Made by a program: the position numbers and the translations under genes. Shown piece after piece: positions 1 to 10,686 of a stretch of DNA of 64,000 nucleotides (position 1 is the stretch's first letter; each line of letters opens with the position of its first letter). This DNA comes from Aspidiotus rigidus (lineage: Eukaryota; Arthropoda; Insecta; Hemiptera; Diaspididae): positions 1,116,001 through 1,180,000 of the forward strand of contig JAVHKY010000013.1 in NCBI GenBank assembly GCA_035079385.1, in the 5' to 3' direction. The notes beneath the pieces were generated by a model that saw only the letters and a program-made list of their open reading frames with translations, made no database searches and was not told where the DNA came from.

Positions 1-3000
1 GGAATTTGTGTAGGAATAAGTTTCAGGGGTGCCGTGAGGCCATTTTCTTGAAGATGTTTCTTCGTAGGAAATTTAGGGGGCGGCTTTTTCTTTTGTTCTC
101 GTAACATTGTTGGGGGGGGGGTTGTGCTTGTTAAACTTTTTTTTTCTGGGGGGGGGGCGAAATCTCGTGAGTTTAGGAGGATCACGGCACCCCTGAGTTT
201 GAGTAGAGAAGGGGTACTTTTAAGAACATGCATAGCCTCAATCGTTTGTCTGGTTCTTATCGTATTGCCTTACATTAATCTTGAGATGGATACTTTCCTC
301 TAGACACTCAATATTTGCGAAGTATGTACATCGAGTGATACACTATCTGGTGGCCTGCTCTCTGATTGATGGATTGTGACGAGAGGGTCATGGTGATGTA
401 AAGAGTTTTGCAAAAAATTCAAACCTGGGTTTATTAAAAAGCAGTTTTCGATATCTACATTGTTTGTTTCCAACTCCCAACTCCGAGACGGTCGTAGCTC
501 CCAGAGATACCAGTTTTGACTCAAGGCTTGTAAGGAGGCTCCAAAGCCAAAAAATAGCTGACTTTTCAAGGGCCTCTTCCACCAATCTAGGGATTTTGTG
601 CACATTTTAGAATTTCTTCGAACTATTCACATAAAACACATCAAAATTCTACAGTAAACTAGTTTTTTGATTCGAGCCCATTCCAGGCGCTCACATACAA
701 CGTACGTATTACTTGTAATTTTTTTGCACTTCTTTTGGACTTCAAATTGGATTTTGCACAAGAATTGATGAATTGAACAAATTTTTTCGTATTGAGAAAT
801 TTTCCGACGTTTAGAAATTTATGGTCTTTACTCAGATACAGATTCCAACGTTTCTAGACATTGTAACTCTTTAATGTACTCCCCTTTCTATCAAATTTCC
901 CAACTAGTATATTTAAATTTGACTTTTGACTAACTTACTTCGCAATGAATCATCAACACATTTCTAGTAAACCGCTCGGAATTATAAACAGCCATCAATC
1001 GACACTCAATCCCCCCAAGCAATTTTGTCCAATTTTGACAAAGTGAAAAACTTTCATTCACGATTATATACTCCAAGATGAAAATATGCAGTCAGAAACA
1101 TCTGACTTTCATCCTTCTCCACGGCTTTAAAATGGGAAGTTGTTTATTATTGACTCTCCTAACAACGATTCTGCACTAATAACAAAAAACATTCAAAATT
1201 TCAATAAAAGTGGTACCTGATACGAATGGAGCCTATTCGGGGAATGGAGCCTATTCGTCAAAAAAAAATGGGTCTTCTCTTTTATAATAATTAGATTTTT
1301 TTTTTTTTACTCTTTCTTTTTCCTCTGTCGAGTGTATAAAGATCAACCTCCTTCACTCTCATTCCGTGACCAGAAATCTTTCATCCATGACAGCTCTTTT
1401 TGCTTCGTTGCACAAAAATTTTGAAGTATTCAAGACATCCGATGTAAAAATGAAACATTATATTCATTACGGTACAAAATCATGCAAAACAAAATTAGGT
1501 ATTACAACAACATAATATAATTCCAAAATATAGTATCTTAACACAAAATTCTAAGAGCCATTCATATTTCCCTAGCCGATGGAGTGTTCTGTACATTTTT
1601 TTTTTTTTTTTTCTATCTTCTGAATGAATGCTTGAAATGGTACATAATACCATTTATTTTTATCATAAGACAGAAGAATTCGATCGTTTTGTTTTGTTTT
1701 TTTTTTTTTTGAGAAATTGTCTTGAAATTTTACAATCTGAGTCCTTGATATGTAACATGTACCCAAACTATACACATAGCACACAATTAACTTAAAAAAT
1801 CACAATACTTCTTACAAATAAGAAATTTTCTTCTTGTATCCCTCGGAGGAGGCAAGGATGAAACAAAAAATAATTCAATTTAAATGAAAAGATAATGTAC
1901 TATCACGATTGGGTATAGATAGTATCAGTGTACAAGACTTACCATCATTGACATAATCTATTATTCTAGGACACAGAAAAGAGAGAGAAAAAAACAATTC
2001 ATTCAAAAGATACACAACAAAAAAGAAACGGAAAAGAAAGAGAGAAAACGAGAACAACAACAACGCAAAGAATTTGATTCTCAAAATTATCGATAGAAAA
2101 AGATCCGACTTTCGGAAAAGAACTCTAGTGTCCGCAGCGTAATATGCAAACCATGGTACAAATACTTTGCAAATCACGCAACGCTCACTAGGACTCGTTT
2201 CCAAGAGTCAGGTCTCGATCATATCAAGAAGCACTGTCACACATATGAGCGCTTTCTTGTAGGCAATCTATCAAGTTGGAACAACAAAATTTTTTTTTTG
2301 AAAACAAATGAAGATCTTTGAAAATAAAAAAAAGTAATGTACCGTTACCTACAAAACTTTTTTGATAACAAAAAGAATTAAAACAAAGAAAAAAAGGAGG
2401 ACATGACATTTAAAAATGAAAAAAAAAAAAAATTGTGAGGAAAGAAAACCCAAGAAAATGAAATTTATCAATTAACGAAAAAAAGAGAACAATTCTTATA
2501 TATGGCCCTATCTACTACAAATACAAGAAATATTTAGTAGTAATCCAACAACACAAAAGGAAAGTGATAACGCTAAATTAGGATAACAAAAAAATTGAAC
2601 AAAAAACAGAGATGATTGCAAGAAATATTCATTCTAGATGATACTCAAGACAATAATAAATCCCACATAGGTCTTTTCTCTTCTATTTTATCTGGTCGAT
2701 AGGAAATAAAACTATAAAAATAAATAATAAATAAATAAAATACAATCCGATTTGTTTGATGACGACGTGGTTAAATACAATCCGGTTTGTTTCATACATA
2801 TACGTATATTAGATGAAAATAATAATAAATAAATAAAAATATGAAATACTTTCCATAAAGACCATCTATAATAGGTTACAGGCTATTGGTACAATGATTT
2901 GTTTCAAGGAACATTCAACCTTAGGAAAAAGAAAAAATATGGCTGAATGACAACCATCTTCTGAGTCACAATTTCAAGAATTGGTGATCAATCAAAAATT

Positions 3001-3523
3001 AAGTGAGAAGAGTTTTCTTTAAATTTATAAATCCTTTCTCCATATTTTCTACAATCGTATCTTATTTTTACTACGTAGTAGTAAAATAGGTCTACCTCAA
3101 CTGGATTCATTAGGTAGTGTTTTCAGATAAATAATAAATAAGGACGGATAAATATTTGTATACTATCCAAAGTTCAGGAAAATAGTTGGAACAATGGGAA
3201 AAATATAAATAAGGGGATAAAAGAACACGGGATTTATGATAAAGAGAGGGAGCGAGAGAGAGAGACCGAGTCAAACATATTGATTGGGAAAATACTCATC
3301 CCTTCAAAGAAGACCGGTTTTCACAAGTTGATTAGTGGAATTCATTAGAGTATCCTGTTCCTCTACTTTGTTATGATAAAGCATATTTTTTTTTTTATTT
3401 GACCAGCCAGAAGAAATGGAAGATCAATTATTTAAATTTCATGAAAAATAAAAAAAAAATGCAGTTTTCAAGAGAAGATTATAATTAAGAATAACTTTTG
3501 CCTCTGTGGCAACAAAATAATGG
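1..3523. other. AT-rich region without a recognisable gene
   Basis: No coding stretch here looks like a protein. The short open frames near 300-605 have no recognisable motif. The right part (about 1,430-3,523) lies directly downstream of the terminal exon at 3,524-3,698 on the minus strand. It is a plausible long 3' UTR, because it is A/T-rich and has several minus-strand AATAAA hexamers (TTTATT on the plus strand, for example near 1,652 and 3,397). Poly-G runs occur near 112-160. The UTR extent is inferred. Confidence 0.4.
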
Positions 3524-3698
3524 TTAGCAAGTGGTTGAAAGGATTCTTCTTAGTCTGTTATTTTCTAGTTTCGGTTGAGTGCCTGAAGTAGCAAACGCAG
3601 ATCTGTTCGATTGATATAAGATGCGTAGCTCTTCAAAAACACCGTGGTAGTATCGAGTTGAATTATTGAAGTAAGGAGCTTGTACATTCAAATCATAC
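3524..3698 (-). CDS. Terminal coding exon of an unrecognised gene
   Basis: On the minus strand a pyrimidine-rich acceptor ending in CACAG is followed by 57 open codons and a TAA stop at 3,524-3,526. The exon begins with one base completing a split codon, then reads YDLNVQAPYFNNSTRYYHGV and continues FEELRILYQSNRSAF. The composition is balanced and protein-like, unlike the surrounding low-complexity frames, and the clean acceptor supports a real last exon. I do not recognise the family. The upstream exons should lie to the right, between 3.7 kb and the Zelda-like gene at 10.7 kb or beyond, but I could not find a convincing one. It could instead be a chance open stretch, though 57 codons directly behind a good acceptor make that less likely. 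Confidence 0.45.
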
Positions 3699-6600
3699 CT
3701 GTGAACAAAAAAATGAAATTAAGGATAATCATTAGAATAATTATTGAGCAAGCTTATAGAAAATCCCAAGCAATCAAGGATTTTGTAAATTTCGTTTTTT
3801 CTAAATTATTTTTTAAAAATAAAAATGATTAAACTTAAATTATTTCTTCAGTACAAGCGATAACTGCACAAAATAAATGAATAGAAACATTTTGGGGGCC
3901 ACAAGCGAATTATGATGAAAACGTTCAGGTAGGGGTCCGAAACAACAAATATCACCCCCCCCCCCCCCCCCGCTTCCTAGAGACTGTACTGATGTTTCTG
4001 TGACATGTTTTAGCCCCTCACGGAAATTGATTTCTTCCCTCTCAAGTGGTGGAGCTAGATTTTCGTGATACATTTTCTGATTTTCTCTTCTTTGGAAGCA
4101 AAAACATCAGAATTTTCCTCCAAACAGTGCTTCTATAAACACAGACGAAAGTATTGATCTTACACTCTTTAGTTTTAGTAAAATCCATTTTACAGACGTA
4201 ATTATATTTTGAAAAAAGAATTTCCAGCGTGAACCGTACACGAAGGAATTTAGAAGAAATTCCATTTCTGAGTCCTGTGGTATTTTGAAGCACGAGTAAG
4301 TCCTAAAGTGGAGGAGAATTTGAGAAATTTATAATTTTTTTAATTCGCGTAATTAGTTTTGGTCGAGAAAGTCTCTTCAGAAAGCTTATGAAATTTGGGG
4401 TCTCAATAGAGTGTTTTTAAAAAACAAGGATTGTTTGATTTCTTGTTAAAGTTTGTATAAAGTAATCGAGAAGAATTTATTTAAAAAATATTGATTTCTT
4501 TTCTTATTTAAAAAATTAAGTTAATACCTTCCTTTCCTTCAGTTATTTTTATTTTTCGATGTTCTTCAATCTAATTTGCCAAATTATGTTTCTCATTATA
4601 ACATTTTTCTTTTTGATAGCTTTTTTTTATTAAAAATTTGTTCCTCTCAATTTTTTGATATTATGCTGTACTTTATGTAGGCCTATAAAATGGTCGAATA
4701 TCTTGTCCCAAACCCACATAGGGCCTGTATAAATGAATTTATATAATACTTTAACAGCACTATCGTTACAGACATTTAGATGCCAAAATCAAAAGCGAAA
4801 AAAGTTCGAAGTCAGAATACGCACATATCAATTTGTAGTGTATTAATGATAATATGAGCATACATTTTAAAGACAAACGAACAGAAAGAAACAGAAAGAA
4901 TCAAATTATCACATGATCAAAAAATAATTAATAAATTTAATATCTACTGATAAATATACTAATAATAGAAATAATTTGGACATATCTTAATGAATAAATA
5001 GTGAGAGCATTAGAGTCTCCCACAAATAACGAGAAAAGAAGAAGAAAAATCGCAGAGATCCTCATGAAACTCGATAGAAATTAACTAACTTTTTTAATGT
5101 TTCTTGACTTTGAAAATTTTTTGCTACATATTCGTTTGGTTCATTTTCTTCACACTGTAATTATCTAGTTGCTCCATAGTCCTAAGCTGGAGAATAAAAT
5201 GTTGAACTGCAAAAATAGAACAAGAAACGAGAAATTACTACCATAAACGAACTGTACGTGTACTCCCAAGAAAAATTAGCTTTATAGTTTGTAAAATTCC
5301 TCGTCACAATCTCCGAATCCGACGTAAAAGAAAAATGCTATTTGATAAACCTACCTTGACAGAAAACTATCAAGAAAATCGTGACAGTCGCTCGGTGTTA
5401 AATTCCTTATGCTAAGTAACTCTCAATTAATAATGGCTCGTATTTTTGAGGATTCAATCTTTCATATGGGAAAGAAGAGTCGACATCTTCTCCAGTCCCC
5501 CTCCCATACATCATGTACAGCTCGGAAGTCGAAATTTTTTTCAAATTCCTCTCCTATATCATATACAATTCGGTATTGAAAGTTATTACTATTGAAAGTT
5601 ATATTCATTTACCAGAATTATAATTTTGCGAGAATTTTCCATACAGACGGAGTTCTAGATTAGTTTATAATTACAGTATGTTATACTACGAGCAATACAC
5701 TTGCCTCAACAAGGAAATTTGGAGTGGGGAACCTACTAAACACGAGGGTACTTTCAGAACTTCTGTTATGCTTTTTTGAAAGAGTGAATCCAGGGAAAAA
5801 TTTTTGGTGAGGAAATTTTTTTTAAATAAAGCTCAACTTCAATTTATTTACCATTTTTTGATTTTTAATCGAGGTTCTTTTGGAGGGAGTAGGGAGGGGG
5901 CACACCCCTTGTGGGTCCACCGCCACTTTGAGGGTTAAAATTATTTCATACGGTGAAAGATTGCACAAGAGATCTAGCTTAAAATTTCATAATACAGTAC
6001 TTAGGATTCAAATACAGTAATTACAATTCTGTATGTATTTTATTAGACTTTTGTAATGTGACTTTTTTCGAAGACGATTGTGGACCAACTGTTTGGCCTA
6101 TGCTCAACTTCAAATATATCATTTTAAAGGAAATTTCACGGGGAATGTTTTTTGTTTGAAACATTTTCTCTTAAAACTTCAAACTTTCGAGATGTTCCCG
6201 ATATTGGGGGTATTGGGAGGCTAAAACGTGCCACAGAAACGTCAGAACAGCCTCTAGGAGGTGATTTTTCATGATGTTTCGGACACCTAGATGAAAATTT
6301 TTCATAATAATCTTTTGGCCTCCAAAATTTTTCTATTTCTCATTCATCGCCTGTACTAACCAAATTTCTTCAACTTGGATTTTGATTTTTTCTCGTCACA
6401 TCGGAATGGGTGTAAGATGAACAATTATTTCCCTCTGAATTTTGTTAGCATGGTAATAAAATACGAAATAACCCTCGACTTTTGCCAGTCCCGGAGGAAA
6501 TATAGGCACGAGGTTTACAACTACTCATCTCCGCTAGTCTTATATTCGTTAAATGACTCCTGTCATTCAAGATATTTCTATCGACTATCGTATTGCAAAA

Positions 6601-7689
6601 ATTTTTTTTTTCAAAATCTAAAATATTGACCTTATTCGAAAGGAAATAGGCACCTCGGAGGGCTACAATTTTTATTTCATCACTCGAATAAGAATTTATT
6701 TAAATTCATCGAAAGCAACCGTATTTCACTTTCTCTCTCTATTCAAACTCTATGACGTAGAATATGCACATCATCCAAAATATAAAAGTTATTAAATTTT
6801 TAAAAAATCACACAAAATACTTTTGTCGAGAGTGTATTTCGTGGGAAGAATTTCTACTTTCGAATGGCGACGGTCAAAGAGGTTGAAAGAACTTTTACCT
6901 TGAAAAAAAATCACAGTGACATTTCTAGCTCCAACTCCTATACAGAGAAAAAATGACTTAGCATTCAAGTTTATGAAAAAAAAGAAGCCATTGCTACACA
7001 CGCTTCAAAGGCTCCGGAGAAGTTCGAGTTTTGAGTCCTGGAATGAGAGGAAAACTTATAAAAATCTCGAGTTCTGAGCAGAAAATTGGATAGGCAGCAT
7101 GTCCTTGTAGCTTCTCCGTAACTTTTTCCATGTGGAATTATTTTTCCTTCTTCAACTACATATTTGATATCTCTTTCCTCCACGGCTCGTCCACTTCACC
7201 TTCAACTTTCTCACGAACTCTCCTATTTTTGCAGTGAAATGCCAAATGATCGCGAGCTTGGCTGAAGAAACTGTACAAGAGCTAACTAGATTTTCGAAAC
7301 TATTTTTTGAAAGATTCGAGAATTATGTAAGAGTAAAAATTCCACAAAAATTCGCATGACGAGTAACGAGAGAAATATCTTAGTCTTTACAAAGGAAATC
7401 TGTAATTCTCTCCCACCAAAAATAATTCAAGTTGATAATCAGGAAAAAAGAAGCAAGAAAATTAAACTATAGGGGGAGAAAGATTCAATATTATATAAAA
7501 ATTTTTCGTTCTCTCTTCAATGATTGATATTTTTCAGAAACTTCTGAGAATAACGAGTAAGTTTTCAAGGGTCCCAAGAATTTCTCTCAACATTTAATTG
7601 TCTTTGCAGATCAATATTACTACATCCCTTCTCCATTTGAAATGTTGAACCAAAACCTCGTTAGTACCAGATTGTATCGCCATTAAATT
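3699..7689. other. Gene-free AT-rich stretch, possible intron
   Basis: I see no supported coding exon, RNA gene or complete transposon. There is a long poly-C run at about 3,955-3,971. A diverged copy of the dispersed AGTCCCCCTCC...CATATATAGCTCGGAGG...CGAAATTTTT module lies around 5,490-5,590. If the exon at 3,524-3,698 belongs to a multi-exon gene, part of this stretch is its last intron. Confidence 0.35.
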
Positions 7690-8600
7690 CGTTGGTACCA
7701 ACCCCCTTCATCATAATCCCGGAGGGATGTAGACATGTAGGACTCAATTCGGATAACTCGTGCATCTCCGGGATGAAAATGGATGGAATCATTTGTGCAA
7801 CGTTTGTTCTGGTACCCTTACCCTCCAATCGTTACCTTCAGATTGGCAGTAGGCGAACGTACGGAAATCTTCATTGTTTCAGGTGATTGAGGAAATGTTA
7901 CGCTCGTATTCTGTTTTGTCTAATTAAAACAAGCAAACATGCGGTAATTCTCGTTGTGCACGGTAAGAATAAATGAATCTACTAAGAAGCTCCTCTTCTA
8001 CAATGTACATCCCCGTTAAGATCAAAGAGTAAAATTCTTGTTGTGATGAACAGGAAAATCCGAATTTACCAAGAAACTTCTCTGAGAGGCCTTCGCTAAA
8101 ATTCATGTATAGCCCCGTTTCAAGTTAAAGAGGGCAACACCCGAAACAATTTTGATCGTGATAGGTAGGAGAACGTTGAGTTCCCTAGAAATTCACGTCC
8201 GAAGTGAAGTAATGGCAAAAAATCAGCTTCACGCCCGATTCATAAGAGCAAATTTATAGCGATTCTCGTTATTGCGAGGAAAAGGAATTCTCCGATATCT
8301 CACCAAATTCATATCCTTTTACCGTGTACTGTTCGTTCCTGATCGAAATCAGGGGTAAAGCTGATTTTCTTGCCACAAGTTCACAACGGAAAAGGTACCT
8401 TTGTAAGTACACGACGAGAATTTCATAGTTACTGCTTTAGTTATACGCGGGGCTGAAGTCGATCTCCCACCACGAGCATCCAACAGTAAACGAGCCCCTC
8501 AATTGCCTGAAACAGTCAAGATTTTCACACGTTCGCCCGCTCTGACCAGCCACGGTCGAACCTTAACCAATCTCCAGAAGACGACGATTGGAGGGCGAGG
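7690..8600. repeat. Degenerate tandem repeat, ~120-130 bp unit
   Basis: Loosely repeated units share a phrase like ATTCTCGTTGTNNNNACGG, then TACCAAGAAACT, then a CCGTAG/CCCCGTTT...TCTC(A/C)CC box. Nearly the same units recur at 25,780-27,170, mostly in the opposite orientation there. The units are too diverged to give an exact period. Short open frames inside (for example 8,503-8,709) are not supported as genes. Confidence 0.5.
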
Positions 8601-8690
8601 GCACCACAGCAAACGTAGCGCAAACGATGAGGATGAAAAATGTAAGGAGGTTGGTACAAACGAATTTAATGGTGGTATACAATTGGTTAC

Positions 8691-8817
8691 TATACTCTGT
8701 TCACATTAAGGAAGGATAGAAATATGACCTTGAGAACGGAACGGCAGATTAAAATTACCCGGAGCGTTCCGTTCTCGAGGTCATATTTCTATCCTTCCTT
8801 AACGTGAACGGAGTATA
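8691..8817. mobile_element. Fold-back MITE, 127 bp
   Basis: This is an almost perfect inverted repeat. Its arms are about 50 bp, beginning TATACTCTGTTCACATTAAG on the left and its near-complement on the right, with a loop of about 20 bp. Size and structure fit a non-autonomous MITE. A related but longer element lies at 53,009-53,255, sharing an ATAGTCTGTT...TTAAGAAAGGA-type end. Confidence 0.75.
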
Positions 8818-10181
8818 ACACGGTTCACACAATTGGGAAAAGTTTTGGCTCAAAATCGAACCCCCTCCCTTCTTCTTGGCCCTGGTGATAGGGATAAAGA
8901 GAACAGGGCGACTCCGATCAAATTAAAATTAGAGAGGAGAATAACAAGGTATCATTAGATTTAAATTTACGAAAATCAAGATTTTCTCGAAATCGTTTCA
9001 TCATTTCATGATACTAATTTTTACGACCAGCTAATACTTGAGATAGAGGAGACCTATTTACGATAACAATTTTCTCGCAGGTAAACCTTAACTCTCTTTT
9101 TGATTTATGTATCGTTTCGTCAAAGAATTTTCTTTTGAAAATTTTCTCCAAGTCATGAGTTTTGCTGCCCGGCAAGAAAAATAGTATTTTCAAATCTCAA
9201 CCATGGCTTCGATTCGTTTACTCACAAAAAATCCACCAAAATTTTGAAGACAAAAGAGGGAGAGAGGGGAGGGGGAGACTTGACTCATTTTCGTCGTAAC
9301 GAGCAATCAGAAATTATTCTGCATCTCATGTCTTCCCTCTAAATTCACTGTTAGACTAAACTTTTTGAGAAACATTGACTGATTTATCTCAAACCCCCAT
9401 GGGGACAATTTAAATTTGAGCCTTATAAATATGTAAATATAAAGAATTCTTTGTTCCAAATTACGACACATAGATTCACGAAATTCACATACACAAGGTT
9501 ATTAGATTGAATTTCGCAAATATAAATATAATTTAGAAAAAAAAACTTTTTTCGCCTTCTTCCACGTCATTTAGAATTTTTTTAATTCTGAATAAAAAAT
9601 ATAGAACGGTGCAGCCAATCAATATTGTAATGCAGTCATTACATAGAGTCAAAATACACACTAAAATTACACAATGATCAGTAATTTCCTGAATCGTGCG
9701 GTAACTAGAAGACAATATCATTAACTGAGACAAAGTAGGTTGACTAGACCCGACACAAAACGACTCATGAAGACAGAAAGATCGCGATGATTGATCAACA
9801 GTGGATTAATGATAGATGTAGTTCGTTCATGAGTAACCCTTGCACTAGAATGAATAATATTTAATTTTATACATATGCAGTCTATGAAACGTACAGACGG
9901 GGGATGCGTAACCTGATCTCTACAAGACAAGACACGTAGAGTCAGCTGATACATAAGCATATTTGTAACTACAAAAGACGAAGAATCATTTTCTGAGAAA
10001 TAAAACTACTTAAAATAAGATAGAAGAGAAGTACAAGTTATAGCCTCTCAAAACTCCACGCCAATGTAGCCAGAACATGTTCAAGGGGGAGGGTTCAACA
10101 TAATTTTATGATTCGGCATTTAGAAACAAATTTTTTCAGGAGGGGGGGTAGTTAGTAGATGAGAATACAAGCGAAAAATTT
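8818..10181. other. No gene seen; downstream flank of the Zelda-like gene
   Basis: AT-rich sequence with no supported exon. It is 3' of the minus-strand Zelda-like gene, so part may be its 3' UTR. A GAG|GTAAAT splice-donor-like site directly follows the stop codon at 10,687, so a 3' UTR intron is possible. I could not choose a polyadenylation site. Confidence 0.35.
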
Positions 10182-10273
10182 GGTCACCTCGTTGGGATCC
10201 AAACCCGAGTTGTCTTTCAAATTTTTTCAGTCCTGGGCGAAGGTGTTCGACGTTGTTACACCACGAACGCTCC
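10182..10273 (-). repeat. tRNA-like sequence, probable SINE head
   Basis: Read on the minus strand it begins GGAGCGTTCGTGGTGTAACA. It has an A-box-like TGGTGTAACAACG (about 10,251-10,263) and a B-box-like GGTTTGGATCCC (about 10,193-10,205). The A-B spacing and the terminal segments do not fold into a clean tRNA cloverleaf, and the length is above a normal tRNA. A tRNA-derived SINE or decayed tRNA copy fits better than a functional tRNA. Confidence 0.45.
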
Positions 10274-10686
10274 ACAATTTAGAAATTCATAAGGACTTCT
10301 ATTCATAATGTTTCAAGTTCCCCTTTTCTATTTCATTTTTCATAATTTCCCCGTTAACAGTCGAATTTTTTGGAAACTCTTCTGTAAATTTTGCGAGTCT
10401 ATGCGGTTTTGCAGCCTTCAAATACTACCAAAAAATTTCATAATTTAGTGAGTGGTTAGATAAGTCTCGATAAAAAATTAAGTCCTAAAAATTTCTGTGA
10501 TGAAGGGAAGATTTTTGTTCTTTACTGAAGAAACCATATACCAACCAAAAAATTGGTGGTTCTTAGAAACCTTTTATCGAGATGATAGGTAGAAATTTAA
10601 GACTAAGAAGTCGGTAGATACACCACTATGCTGAGAGCGTTCAATTTTTACCTTCAAAAAAAAAAAAAAATGCAACATTTACCTCG

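Noticed and set aside
3840..4073. 77-codon frame with a poly-Gly run
   Set aside because: The Gly run comes from a poly-C tract. There is no homologous motif or splice support.
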